Origin: Streptomyces sp. TSRI0107
GTDB taxonomy: Bacteria; Actinomycetota; Actinomycetes; Streptomycetales; Streptomycetaceae
Assembly (NCBI RefSeq): GCF_001905845.1
Contig: NZ_LIVZ01000022.1
Coordinates: 1-48,321 of the forward strand
Direction of reading: 5' to 3'
DNA: 48,321 nucleotides
In this document: positions 16,677 through 25,238 of the stretch, piece by piece
Layout of the letters: each line of letters begins with the position of its first letter
Position numbering within the stretch: position 1 is the stretch's first letter
Notes under the pieces: generated by a model
What the model saw: only the letters and a program-made list of their open reading frames with translations
Database searches by the model: none
What the model was told of the DNA's origin: nothing
Position numbers and translations under genes: made by a program

Positions 16677-16941
16677 GGCACCGCGTGCTCCCACCGCACC
16701 GACCGCGTCCGGTCTCGTCGCCCGCCCGCCCGCCCGGCCGTCCGTCCGGCGATGCCGCGCGGCCGTCCCGGCGAGGAAGCCGCCGAGGCCTGTGAGCAGC
16801 TCTCTACCACGGGGGCACTCCTGCACGCCCGGACGATTCACTCCCAGGAGTGAGCGGGGTCCATTGACCGTCCAGTACCGCGAAGTTGGCTCGCATCCTG
16901 CCCCTTGAAGCCGTCACCAGCCTGGTCCGGGGGAGCCGTCT
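16677..16941. promoter_or_regulatory. Divergent intergenic region with a 7-bp inverted repeat
   Basis: Between tniQ (minus) and the tandem helicase (plus). TCACTCC-CA-GGAGTGA (16838-16853) is a perfect inverted repeat with a 2-base spacer and could be a shared operator. A TTGACC hexamer at 16864-16869 may be a -35 box for the helicase. A short run of CGCC repeats lies near 16720-16735. I could not find a second copy of any sequence here that would mark a transposon end. Confidence 0.4.
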
Positions 16942-19900
16942 GTGCTGCACGATCTGCCCGCCCAACGCCTGCCCAGCGAGCTGTGGAGGCGCCAGCGCGC
17001 CGCGGCGGACTGTGTTCTCAACGACTTCGCCATGGGCCGCGCGCGGGTGCAGGTCATCATGCCGTGCGGCACGGGAAAGACCCACCTCGCCGTCCACATC
17101 GCCCACGAAGTCGCCCCCGACAGCCGCAGCCTGACCGTGATGCCGACCCTGGACCTGCTCAACCAGACCGCCCGCGTCTGGCACACCTCCGGCCGGCCCG
17201 GCCACTACTTCGGTGTGTGCTCCGACAAGCAGACCAGCGAACCCTTGCTGAGCGGCGTGCTCACCATGACCAGCGATCCCGCCCACCTGGCCGCCGCCGT
17301 ACGCGCCGCCGACGGGCCCGTCAGCATCTTCGCCACCTACGCCTCACTGCCTAAACTCGTCGAGGCCCACCGGCGCCACCTGCTGCCCCGATGGGACATC
17401 GCAGTCGTCGACGAAGCGCACCGCACCGCCGGCTCCCGCGCCAAACCGTGGGCTGTCATCCACGACAACGAGGCCATCCCCGCCCGCCATCGCCTCTACC
17501 TCACCGCCACGCCCCGCATCTGGGACGTCAACCGCGGCATCACCACCGAGCCGATCGCCTCCATGGACGACACCGGCCTCTACGGCCACGTCGCCTACCG
17601 CTACTCGCTGGCCGAGGCCATCCACGAGGGACGGCTCGCCGACTACCGCATCGCCGCCCCCGAAATCCACGACCCGCACCTGCACGCTTTCCTGGCCGGG
17701 CGCCAGCGCGACGGCGCCCACCGCACCCCCCAGGCCGACGCCATGCGCGTGGCAGCAGCCCAACTGGCCCTGCTCAAAGCACGCGAAGAACACGACATCC
17801 GCCGCGCGGTCGTCTTCAGCCGCAGCATCGTCCAAAGCGAAGCCTTCGCCGAAACGCTGCCCGAAACCGCCGCCGCCGTCCCCGGCGGCCACGCAGACAA
17901 TCTGTGGGTCGCCAGCGTCCACTCCCGTAACAGCCGCACCGCACGGCGAGAGCGCCTGGCACGATTCGCCCAGCCCCCGCAACAGACACGCAACGGCCGG
18001 CTGGCGGAGCTGAGCGTGCTGTGCAATGTCCGCCTGTGCGTCGAAGGCGTCGACTTCCCGCTGGCCGACTCCGTGCTCTTCGCCGACCCCAAACAAAGCA
18101 CCATCGACATCGTCCAGGCGATCGGCCGCGCGCTGCGCATCGGCCCCGGCATGAACAAGATCTCCACACTGGTCATCCCGGTGCTTTTCGGGCCCGGGCA
18201 GCGAGCTGAGGACGCCACGTTCGGCACCCCGTACCACCTGCTGCACCAAGTCATGATCGCTCTTAAGGCGTACGACGAGCACTACTTCCGTCGCCTGCCA
18301 GTAAGCGGCACCCGCTTGCAGTTGCCCGCCCCCGCTTTCGCCATCCGGCCTGCACGTGCCCCCGAGATTGCCCCGCACCTGATGCTGCGGATCATGGAAC
18401 CCGAGCCCGACGTCTGGGAGACCGGGATGGCCTGTGCCCAAGACTTCTTCGACGCTCACGGCCACCTGAGCGTCCCCAGCAACCACATCACCGAGGACGG
18501 CTTCCACCTTGGCTGCTGGCTCGGCTACCAGCGCGCCCTCAAGGCCGCCGGCAACCTCTCCCCAGTCCGCGTCGCCGCGCTGGCCTCCTACAACATGCCC
18601 TGGGCACACCCCAAGGACAGCACGGAGACCTTCCTGGGCGTCGCGCAGGCCTACGCCCGCGAGCACGGCCACCTGCTGCCCGAACCGACACAGATCTACC
18701 AGGGCCGCCCTCTGGGCGAGTGGCTGGCCGAGCAGCGCCGCCAGGCAGGCGACGGCACCCTGCCCGCCCCCTACCAGCGCGCCCTGAAGGACATTGACCC
18801 CTGGTGGAACCCCGCCTGGCCCGAGGAGTGGCAGCGCATGTGCACCCGCGCCCGCACCCACGGCAAGCCCCTGGCCCTCTGGGCGGGCCCACTGCCGACC
18901 GACGCCGACACCCTCACCCGCTGGCTGGACGAACAGTTCGACGCCTTCCCCGCTCTCGCCAAGGGCCAGCAGACGCAACTGGCCGCACTGCCTCTGCAGG
19001 ACGACCCCCTCGCCCTCGCTCTGCGCCGCCCCCTCGGCAGCCAGGCCGCCTTCCACGCCCGCGGCTTGCGCGCCGCCCGGCGCTTCTACCGCACCCACCA
19101 ACACCTGCGCGTACCCGCCGATTACCTCGACGACACCAACCCGCGCTTCCCACTGGGCCAGTGGATCAGCGACCTGCGCACACTCGCTGGCGCAGGACTC
19201 CTCAGCTGTGAAGAGACCGCCTCAGTAGAAGCCCTGGCCATGGAATGGGTCCCCGGCCTCCGGTACGACAGAACCCTAGCCACACCTCCCGCAACCGCCA
19301 CGGACACCACCGGCGAGCACCCCCCTGCCCAGCAGCCGCAGCCGACGACGCAGGGCGCCGCCAACCCGCATGAACCCAGCCAGGAGTTCTGGATCACGGG
19401 CCGCGAACCGTCACCTCCCATGCTGCCCGACGTCATCCTCAACGGCGGCCGCCGCATGCTGCTCAGCATGCCGTCCGGGGGAGGCAAGACCATGACAGCA
19501 GCGACCGCTGTCCACGAAGTCGCGGGCCGCGCCTGCCTGGTACTCGGGCCGGACCAGACCTACCTCCACCACGTGGCCAAGACCTGGCGCATGGTCAGCC
19601 AGGGACCGCTCGCGGGCATCAACACCCGTCCCACCCACAGTGGCAAGGCGGGCGACAAGCTGACCACCGCAGGCCAACTGGCCGACTGGATGGCACAGCA
19701 GCCGCCGGGAGCCCTTGTCCTGGCCCGCTTCAGCGATGCCGGGCTCATCGCCGAAAGCCACCGAGACCACCATCTGCCGCCCTGGGACCACCTCGTCGTC
19801 GAGGAAGCCCACCGTACCTACGAAGGGATCACCAGTTCGGACCATCCGCACGCCGTGATCCACTACGACGACGGCATCCTCGCCTACAACCGCCTCTACC

Positions 19901-20556
19901 TGACGGCCACACCCCGCATCCCCGGCGAACCGCCCAGCCGCCCTGGCGACAGCCGAACCGAGATGAACTGGGCCGTGGACATGCCCGACCAGCCGATCTT
20001 CGGCACCCACCACTCCATCGTCGACCGCGAACAACTCCTGGACAAAAGACTACTCAGTCCCTACCAGCTGATGCGGATCCAAGTACCCGACCTGCCCGGA
20101 TTCCCCGCCTGGCGCGCACAGGCCATAGGAGCAGCACAACTCATCGAGCAGCACCGACTGCGCCGCGTGGTGGCTGTCCTGAAAGACCACAAGCAGGCCG
20201 AAGCCTTCGCCTGCCAACTCGCCGTCCAGATGCTCGACGCCGAGATCCTCATTCCCCGCGAGAAAGCCGTGCCCTACCCGCACAACCAGCCGGTCATCCG
20301 CTGCCAGCGCGCCACCGACCCCGCACCCTCCGACATCGACGCCCTCGTGCTTCCCTCCAGCGCCTACACCACGCTGGAACTGGTCGACATCCTCTCGCCC
20401 CTGCTGGGCCAGCACCCTGAACGTGCCGCGCAGACAGCGATCATCGTCCCCGAGCTCGTCATCCCCCACGGCGAAGCATCACCTGCGGAGCCGTCTGCTT
20501 TCCTGCGCCGCATCGCAGCGGCACTGTGGGCACATGATCCCACCGGCACCCGTTGA
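16942..20556 (+). CDS. Tandem SF2 helicase with helicase-associated domains; second module degenerate
   Basis: 1204 residues starting at GTG 16942 behind GGGGGAG. The first module is a complete DEAH-type SF2 helicase: PCGTGKT (41-47), DEAH (157-160), TATP (188-191) and motif VI QAIGRALR. Residues ~470-790 are WxxxF/W-type helicase-associated repeats (blocks such as DVWETGMACAQDFF and LGCWLGYQRALKAAG), as in Streptomyces terminal helicases. A second SF2 core follows, with PSGGGKT (844-850), EEAH (954-957) and TATP, but its motif VI position reads DILSPLLGQ and lacks the Arg residues, so it is probably a pseudo-helicase. The protein is far longer than the usual ~850-900. It is divergent from tniQ and convergent with the UvrD-like gene. 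It is related to the telomere-proximal helicase at 44517-47189. Confidence 0.8.
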   Translation: MLHDLPAQRLPSELWRRQRAAADCVLNDFAMGRARVQVIMPCGTGKTHLAVHIAHEVAPDSRSLTVMPTLDLLNQTARVWHTSGRPGHYFGVCSDKQTSEPLLSGVLTMTSDPAHLAAAVRAADGPVSIFATYASLPKLVEAHRRHLLPRWDIAVVDEAHRTAGSRAKPWAVIHDNEAIPARHRLYLTATPRIWDVNRGITTEPIASMDDTGLYGHVAYRYSLAEAIHEGRLADYRIAAPEIHDPHLHAFLAGRQRDGAHRTPQADAMRVAAAQLALLKAREEHDIRRAVVFSRSIVQSEAFAETLPETAAAVPGGHADNLWVASVHSRNSRTARRERLARFAQPPQQTRNGRLAELSVLCNVRLCVEGVDFPLADSVLFADPKQSTIDIVQAIGRALRIGPGMNKISTLVIPVLFGPGQRAEDATFGTPYHLLHQVMIALKAYDEHYFRRLPVSGTRLQLPAPAFAIRPARAPEIAPHLMLRIMEPEPDVWETGMACAQDFFDAHGHLSVPSNHITEDGFHLGCWLGYQRALKAAGNLSPVRVAALASYNMPWAHPKDSTETFLGVAQAYAREHGHLLPEPTQIYQGRPLGEWLAEQRRQAGDGTLPAPYQRALKDIDPWWNPAWPEEWQRMCTRARTHGKPLALWAGPLPTDADTLTRWLDEQFDAFPALAKGQQTQLAALPLQDDPLALALRRPLGSQAAFHARGLRAARRFYRTHQHLRVPADYLDDTNPRFPLGQWISDLRTLAGAGLLSCEETASVEALAMEWVPGLRYDRTLATPPATATDTTGEHPPAQQPQPTTQGAANPHEPSQEFWITGREPSPPMLPDVILNGGRRMLLSMPSGGGKTMTAATAVHEVAGRACLVLGPDQTYLHHVAKTWRMVSQGPLAGINTRPTHSGKAGDKLTTAGQLADWMAQQPPGALVLARFSDAGLIAESHRDHHLPPWDHLVVEEAHRTYEGITSSDHPHAVIHYDDGILAYNRLYLTATPRIPGEPPSRPGDSRTEMNWAVDMPDQPIFGTHHSIVDREQLLDKRLLSPYQLMRIQVPDLPGFPAWRAQAIGAAQLIEQHRLRRVVAVLKDHKQAEAFACQLAVQMLDAEILIPREKAVPYPHNQPVIRCQRATDPAPSDIDALVLPSSAYTTLELVDILSPLLGQHPERAAQTAIIVPELVIPHGEASPAEPSAFLRRIAAALWAHDPTGTR

Positions 20557-20701
20557 GCGCCGCTCCCCGCCCCAGCGCTGCCGCGCGGAGACAGACCCTC
20601 CTCGCACCCAACTTGAGCAGAAGACGGCGGATGGTGCCGACACCACCCCAATCCCTGGGCGCACCGACGGAGCTCACCCAGACCTGGCCCCGGGCTGACC
20701 G

Positions 20702-20724
20702 CTGCTGCCACTCAAGGGCAGCAG
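20702..20724. terminator. Bidirectional terminator between convergent genes
   Basis: CTGCTGCC (20702-20709) and GGCAGCAG (20717-20724) form a perfect 8-bp stem with a 7-base loop. It lies between the convergent tandem helicase and UvrD-like genes, where a shared terminator is expected. A weaker CTCCG/CGGAG stem follows near 20745-20760. Confidence 0.65.
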
Positions 20725-20781
20725 ACGCCCAGTAACACGCCTCCGCCGAGGGCACGGAGGATGCCCGTCAGGATATTTCGT

Positions 20782-22239
20782 TCAGGACGGGGGGTGGTTG
20801 TTGATCCAGGACAGGCCGCCGAGGTCGAGGTGGTGGCGGGCGCGGGTGACGGCGACGTAGGCGAGGCGGGCGTCGGTGTCACCGATCTGCTCGGGGATGA
20901 GGCGTCCTTGGTGGTCGCGCTGGTCGCTGTCTTTGGGCGGGGGGAAGTCGTCGGCGATCTTGACGGTTGGCCATTCGCGGCCTTTGGCGGTGTGGGCGGT
21001 GCAGACGGTCACGTCGGCGTGGTCTTCGTCGGTGAGCTGGTCGACAGCGGTGAGGATGGCGTCGTGGCCGTGGGTGTCGACGAGGTCCACGAAGGGCTGG
21101 ACGTCGCGGCCGGCGGGGTCGTGGGCGGCGTAGTCCTGCAGTTCGCCCCAGGAGGCGAAGAGCACGAGTTCGGGATGACAGGTGCGGCGGCCGTCCTTGA
21201 GGTCGCGGGCGGCCAGCGCCAGCGCTGCCAGTTGCTGCCTTCCCCGGGTGAGCGCGACTTGGCGACCGGCGGTGAGCAGGTTCATGACCTCGGTCATGGC
21301 GCCGATGTTGGTGCGGCACAGCACTGCGTCGGGGCGGCTGAGGTGGCCGACCTCGGTGGCAATGGTGTGGGTGCCGGTCAGGCGGATGGGGGCCTGTGCG
21401 AGGGCCAGCCACCGGTTGGCCTCGTCGGCGAGGGTTGGGCCGAAACGAAAGGAGCGGGTCAGTGCGAGGGGTACGGCGTCGAAGCCGGTCATGACGTCCC
21501 GGGCGCCGCGCCAGCCGTAGATGGCCTGGGCGGAGTCACCGACCATGACGAGCTGGGCGTGGTTGCGCTGGGCTGCGAAGACCTCCTCCAGGACGGGGTT
21601 GGTGTCCTGGGCCTCGTCCAGGAAGAGGAAGTCCGTTTCGATCTTCGGTTCGGTCAGGGCCCACATCTTCAGGTAGTGGTCGTGCTCGAAACGGACCACT
21701 CCACGGTCGGGGTGCTGCAGGTCGGCCCATGCCTTGGTTGCGAACGGCATGACGAGGTCTGCCAGGTGGGCGTGCTCGTCGGGTGTGTCCAGTCGGCGCA
21801 GGCGAGGGACGTGGTGGTCGGCCAGGGCGCGGTCGGAGGAGTAGCAGTAGCGGGTCACGGTGCGCAGCACGGTGTGGGAGAGCGTGCGGGGGCTGATCTC
21901 ATGCTCGCCGATGCGCGCTGGCCGGGTGATGCCGAGTGCCTGGCAGGTCTTCCAGGCGGGTTGGCGGGGGCTGTTGAGGCGGCTTTGGTAGCGGTGGCCG
22001 AGCGCGGCGTAGGCCGTGGCGTGGGCGGTCTTGCACACCACGGTGCGGGGGAAGCGGGCGGCAGCGTCCCGGGCGATGTCCTTGTTGAAGGCGAGGTAGC
22101 GTCCGCGGCTGAGGGTGCTGGCGGCGAGCAGGCCAAGCGTGCTGGTCTTGCCGGTCCCGGCTCCGGCCTGCAGGACCAGATGGTGACCGGAGCGGAAGGA
22201 CTCTACGGCGTGGGCCTGTTCGTCGGTGGGCGTGTGCAA
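20782..22239 (-). CDS. UvrD/PcrA-like SF1 helicase
   Basis: About 485 residues with the SF1 helicase motifs in order: AGAGTGKT (Walker A), DEAQDTN (motif II), GDSAQAIYGWRGA (motif III), RSFRFGP (motif IV), TAHTAKGREW (motif V) and YVAVTRARHHL (motif VI). It is a short UvrD-like ATPase without the long 2B insertion of full UvrD, and would translocate on or unwind single-stranded DNA. The open frame extends far upstream, but that part has no helicase features. The only start near the conserved N-terminus (LHTPTDEQ) is TTG 22239 with GGAG six bases upstream, so I place it there with moderate confidence. It lies 155 bases downstream of the DUF6083 gene and probably shares its transcript. Confidence 0.8.
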   Translation of the reverse strand: MHTPTDEQAHAVESFRSGHHLVLQAGAGTGKTSTLGLLAASTLSRGRYLAFNKDIARDAAARFPRTVVCKTAHATAYAALGHRYQSRLNSPRQPAWKTCQALGITRPARIGEHEISPRTLSHTVLRTVTRYCYSSDRALADHHVPRLRRLDTPDEHAHLADLVMPFATKAWADLQHPDRGVVRFEHDHYLKMWALTEPKIETDFLFLDEAQDTNPVLEEVFAAQRNHAQLVMVGDSAQAIYGWRGARDVMTGFDAVPLALTRSFRFGPTLADEANRWLALAQAPIRLTGTHTIATEVGHLSRPDAVLCRTNIGAMTEVMNLLTAGRQVALTRGRQQLAALALAARDLKDGRRTCHPELVLFASWGELQDYAAHDPAGRDVQPFVDLVDTHGHDAILTAVDQLTDEDHADVTVCTAHTAKGREWPTVKIADDFPPPKDSDQRDHQGRLIPEQIGDTDARLAYVAVTRARHHLDLGGLSWINNHPPS

Positions 22240-22394
22240 CGCATGCTCCGCAAGAATGAAGAGAAGAAGGCAGGGCGGGGGCGGGGTGAGGACCGGGCCG
22301 CTGGGAACGCTGCCCGGGGGATTTATGGCTGCTTCGGCCCCCTCTGAAGGCCGGGAGGCCGGGCAAGGGCCGACCCCGGTCACGGGGTGCGCTG

Positions 22395-23279
22395 TCACGG
22401 CCGGGCAGCCTGTCGCGTGCCGCTCGCGGAACCGGGCCGTCGGATGTGTCCGGGCAGGCGGGGATGGACGTGCTCGTGATGGCGAAGCGGATCGAAGGGC
22501 TCCCAGTCGGCCACTGCCAGATCGGCGGCCGTGGGAGTGGCTGCGTGCCGCGTGCAGCGCTGAGCGCGCCAGCGCAGCTGTTCGCTGTAGGGCAGGCGTG
22601 TGAGGTCGTAGACGGCCATGACGTCGGCGGGCAGCGCGAGCTGGCCGCCTTGTGCGACGGCCGGCAGCAGTCTCCAGGTGCCGGCCGGGGCGTTTGGGGT
22701 GAGCAGCGGGCTGGTGCAGCGCTCGCGGCGCCGGGTCTGTGCGACACACTGGATCTCATCGACCGGCCGGGCGGCGAGGTAGCGGACATACAGAAGCTGC
22801 ACGATGGGCCTGGCCGGACGGCACCGGACCTGCTGCAAGGCCGCCGCGGGCTCCGCTGGGGGAGGGGTGAAGGCGCCGGTGTCGATCAGTCGGCGGGAGT
22901 TCACGGCGAGCTCGCGGCGCAGCTGCTCCAGCACAGGAGACGGGCAAGGGGAGTCTCGGGCAGGACACAGGACGGCATGGGCAAGACGGCACCATCTGCT
23001 GTCGTCTCCGGCCGGGTGGGCGATGCCGCAGCTGACATGCCAGCGGCACCCGGCAGGCACCGGGGCGGCGGGCAGTTCACGCGGGTGCAAGGGGACGGGC
23101 CGCTGGTCGCTGCGGTGGTACCACTCGATCCGGTTGCCGCAGTCACGGCACCGGCCGCTCTGGCCGCAGCGCAGCAACCGGCTGCCACCGTCCGGCGAGA
23201 CCTGCAGGCAGCGGCGCGCGCGGGGGGCGACAGCCAGGCTGCCGTCCCAGCGCCGGGTCGTAGGAGGTGATGTGCGCAT
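22395..23279 (-). CDS. DUF6083-type Cys-rich protein
   Basis: About 294 residues. The N-terminal third has the zinc-binding-like pattern CRDCGNRIEWYHR, then VPLHPREL, CRWHVSCGIAHP and WCRLAHAVLCP, the DUF6083 signature of Streptomyces accessory regions. The function is unknown. The remainder contains a helical stretch (LEQLRRELAVNSRRLI), a second short Cys-containing piece around RRRERCTSPLL and a basic tail. ATG 23279 is chosen because the conserved part begins soon after; GTG 23303 is possible, and neither has a strong ribosome binding site. It lies upstream of the UvrD-like helicase in the same direction. Zn-binding is inferred from the Cys/His spacing. Confidence 0.6.
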   Translation of the reverse strand: MRTSPPTTRRWDGSLAVAPRARRCLQVSPDGGSRLLRCGQSGRCRDCGNRIEWYHRSDQRPVPLHPRELPAAPVPAGCRWHVSCGIAHPAGDDSRWCRLAHAVLCPARDSPCPSPVLEQLRRELAVNSRRLIDTGAFTPPPAEPAAALQQVRCRPARPIVQLLYVRYLAARPVDEIQCVAQTRRRERCTSPLLTPNAPAGTWRLLPAVAQGGQLALPADVMAVYDLTRLPYSEQLRWRAQRCTRHAATPTAADLAVADWEPFDPLRHHEHVHPRLPGHIRRPGSASGTRQAARP

Positions 23280-23438
23280 GCGGGCGAACCTGCCAGCCGA
23301 CACACCGGATACCGTGCACCCACCTCACGGGATCACCCGGTCGGCCCCATCGCATGCGCCATGTGTGCGGGTTATCGAGTGCGTGTTCTGTCCGGCCTCG
23401 CTGATTCGGGTGGTCTGCCCTGTCCGCTCGGGCAGGCG

Positions 23439-23702
23439 CTACTTCCCGTTCGGCCCAGGCAGGTCGTGACCGCGGCACAGTGCGCTGAACAGCTCGTCAA
23501 GCGGGGTGTCCAGGGCGTGGGCGAGAGCGTGCCAGGTCCTCAGCGTGCCGATGGTCCGGCCCTGCTCGATCTCGATGACGGTGCGCCGCGCCAGCCCGCT
23601 GCGGGAGGCAAGCTCGTCATAGCTCCATCGGCGCACGGCCCGCAGACGCGCGAGCTCCAACCGCAGCGCGTCGAGATCCGGATCGGGCGGCAAGATCGTC
23701 AC
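23439..23702 (-). CDS. XRE-family transcriptional regulator (87 aa)
   Basis: A single-domain XRE helix-turn-helix protein. LRAVRRWSYDELASRSGL, then RRTVIEIEQGR and LRTWHALAHALDTPLDELF give the five-helix Cro/CI fold. Small size, no sensor domain and a divergent neighbour suggest an autoregulator. The start at GTG 23702 lacks a strong ribosome binding site. Immediately upstream are three copies of a GCAGA-N2-TCTGC-type palindrome (23716-23800) that are good candidates for its operators, and they would also control the divergent 351-residue gene. Likely a dimeric repressor; ligand unknown. Confidence 0.8.
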   Translation of the reverse strand: MTILPPDPDLDALRLELARLRAVRRWSYDELASRSGLARRTVIEIEQGRTIGTLRTWHALAHALDTPLDELFSALCRGHDLPGPNGK

Positions 23703-23715
23703 CCGTCAATCCGAC

Positions 23716-23733
23716 GGTGCAGACCCCTGCCCT
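23716..23733. promoter_or_regulatory. Operator-like palindrome, copy 1
   Basis: GGTGCAGACCCCTGCCCT contains GCAGA-CC-CCTGC, one mismatch from the perfect palindrome GCAGA-N2-TCTGC. Copy 2 starts 21 bases downstream in the same orientation, two helical turns away on the same DNA face. Confidence 0.6.
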
Positions 23734-23736
23734 GTC

Positions 23737-23754
23737 AGTGCAGACCTCTGCCCT
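23737..23754. promoter_or_regulatory. Operator-like palindrome, copy 2
   Basis: AGTGCAGACCTCTGCCCT contains a perfect GCAGA-N2-TCTGC palindrome, in the same orientation as copy 1. Confidence 0.65.
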
Positions 23755-23782
23755 ATTTACCGAGCCGACGACGCACTGCGGC

Positions 23783-23800
23783 AGGGCAGATGTCTGCACT
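23783..23800. promoter_or_regulatory. Operator-like palindrome, copy 3 (inverted)
   Basis: AGGGCAGATGTCTGCACT is the same 18-base element in reverse, again with perfect GCAGA-N2-TCTGC. It lies nearer the divergent gene at 23866, so it may act on that gene's promoter. Confidence 0.65.
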
Positions 23801-23865
23801 ACGGTGGGCGCCCGCCCCACACCCGACAGGGACCGGCGCGCACACGACAGGAGGACCCCGCGCCC

Positions 23866-24921
23866 ATGAGGCTGCGCACACCCTGCCCGGCAACGCCACG
23901 CTCTTGGACCGTGGAACTGCGCTCGCACCCCAGCGGGCTCACCCTCGTATGCCGGCAATGCCCCCACGGCAACGGACAGGTCACGGCCGCCTCCGCCCGC
24001 TCGGCAGCACTCGCCCACCTCGCCCGACACGCCCGAAACGACCTGCGCCCCCCGCACTTGCGCATCTGCCACTGCCACGAACGCGGCTGCCGCTGGCACC
24101 CCCGACACCGCGGCTGCACCGGCCCCATCCGCCTCCTCCTCGCATGTGAACGCGGCGGACGCCTCTGGCGACTCACCGACGCCTGCAGCAGCTGCGCCGC
24201 AGCAACAGCCCAGGCCGCCGTCGTACCCGACACCATGCTCGCCCGCACCATCCCCGAAAAGCCCCCCGCCCCCCATCGACGCTCCGCCAGACAGCCCAAG
24301 GGCCCCGGCGAACAGACCCGCGTACGCGACATGCTCAGCTACCTGGCCGCAGCCCTCCCCGCAAACACCTCTGCCGCCGCCCGTCTGATCGCCCTGCAGT
24401 GCGCATTGCGCATGAACCGCAGCAGGCAAGTCCAGCTGCCCAAGGGCCTGCTGCGCAGCATGCGCCTCGACACCCACCGCCCCTGGCACGAGCTGCAACA
24501 GGCACGATGGCTGCACCTCCTCCCCGAACGCACAGCCAACGAGGCCGCGGCCGAACTCCTGGACGTCACACTGCTCGAGCAGGCCCCAGCGCGCCCCGAC
24601 CGCAGATGCGCTGCGCAATGGGCCCTGCGGGCCAGCTCCCGGGCAAGGGCAAACGGAGCACTGCCCCAGCTGGCAAGCCTCTACCTCGCAGCACACACCT
24701 CCGCCGAGGAGGGCACCGGCCACAGCGAAGCCGACACGATGGCGCGTGCGTGCGGCACTGACCCCGCCACTCTGCCCCACGTGCTGATGAGCCTCGCCGC
24801 AACCGGACTGCTCAGGTCGTGGCGCGCATGCCAGGACTCCGGAGATCTGCACTGGACCTGGCGTGACGATGACGAGCTCGGCATGCGAACCGCCCCACCA
24901 GAGCCGCCGCCGGGGAATTGA
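23866..24921 (+). CDS. Conserved-looking Cys/His-rich protein of unknown function (351 aa)
   Basis: I do not recognise a named family. The N-terminal ~120 residues hold several Cys/His clusters (CRQCPHG, CHCHERGC, HPRHRGC, CSSC), which suggests one or two zinc-binding modules. The next ~200 residues are helical and include a winged-helix-like C-terminal part (PHVLMSLAATGLLRSW). It could be a DNA-binding protein. ATG 23866 follows AGGAGGACCCC. The gene is divergent from the XRE regulator and shares the promoter region that carries three operator-like palindromes, so it is very likely repressed by it. Codon use is strongly GC3-rich, so it is surely coding. Confidence 0.7.
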   Translation: MRLRTPCPATPRSWTVELRSHPSGLTLVCRQCPHGNGQVTAASARSAALAHLARHARNDLRPPHLRICHCHERGCRWHPRHRGCTGPIRLLLACERGGRLWRLTDACSSCAAATAQAAVVPDTMLARTIPEKPPAPHRRSARQPKGPGEQTRVRDMLSYLAAALPANTSAAARLIALQCALRMNRSRQVQLPKGLLRSMRLDTHRPWHELQQARWLHLLPERTANEAAAELLDVTLLEQAPARPDRRCAAQWALRASSRARANGALPQLASLYLAAHTSAEEGTGHSEADTMARACGTDPATLPHVLMSLAATGLLRSWRACQDSGDLHWTWRDDDELGMRTAPPEPPPGN

Positions 24922-25238
24922 CCGGATCCAGCTTCCGAACGCTTGCTCGCACGGCGTCCAGTCGCCGTGCTCCAGGTCCGCCGCGCAGAACCCCGGCACG
25001 CCCGAATGCCCAGGTGACGCCATTGTCGGCGTCCTCGCGCAGGGAGGCCGCAGACAGGGCGCGGCCTATCGCCCAGGGCACGGAGACGAGACCACAGACA
25101 GAGACACACCTGTCCCCTGATGTCCTGAACTATGCGCGCAGCACGGCAAGTTGGCGGCTCCGTCGTGATCCGTTGTCAGTGCCCGCCCTCAGCATGTGGG
25201 TGATGGCGGGGAAGACACGATCAGTGGGGGAGGACCAC
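24922..25238. other. Intergenic leader region with PafBC-like promoter
   Basis: No gene with a ribosome binding site is seen. The right part contains the PafBC-like promoter at 25174-25196, which drives the YPI-repeat/Mrr-like pair. The left ~200 bases show nothing recognisable. Confidence 0.5.
25174..25196 (+). promoter_or_regulatory. PafBC/RecA-NDp-like DNA-damage promoter
   Basis: TTGTCAGTG (25174-25182), eight bases, then CAGCAT (25191-25196) fits TTGTCRGTG-N8-TAnnnT with one mismatch in the -10 hexamer. The nine-base box is identical to that at 6101. The ATG of the downstream gene is 43 bases further on. Confidence 0.65.

Noticed and set aside
11133..16941. Transposon end repeats flanking the Tn7-like genes
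   Set aside because: I compared short motifs such as AAGTTGGCTCG near 16882 with partial matches at 11040, 20606 and 41948, but none extends enough to be a credible end or a TnsB-site array.
17344..19104. 586-codon open frame on the minus strand
   Set aside because: Antisense to the first helicase module; no ribosome binding site or family features.
23731..23753. Third PafBC-like promoter (CTGTCAGTG)
   Set aside because: The first base differs, no suitable -10 follows, and the sequence overlaps the XRE operator copies.
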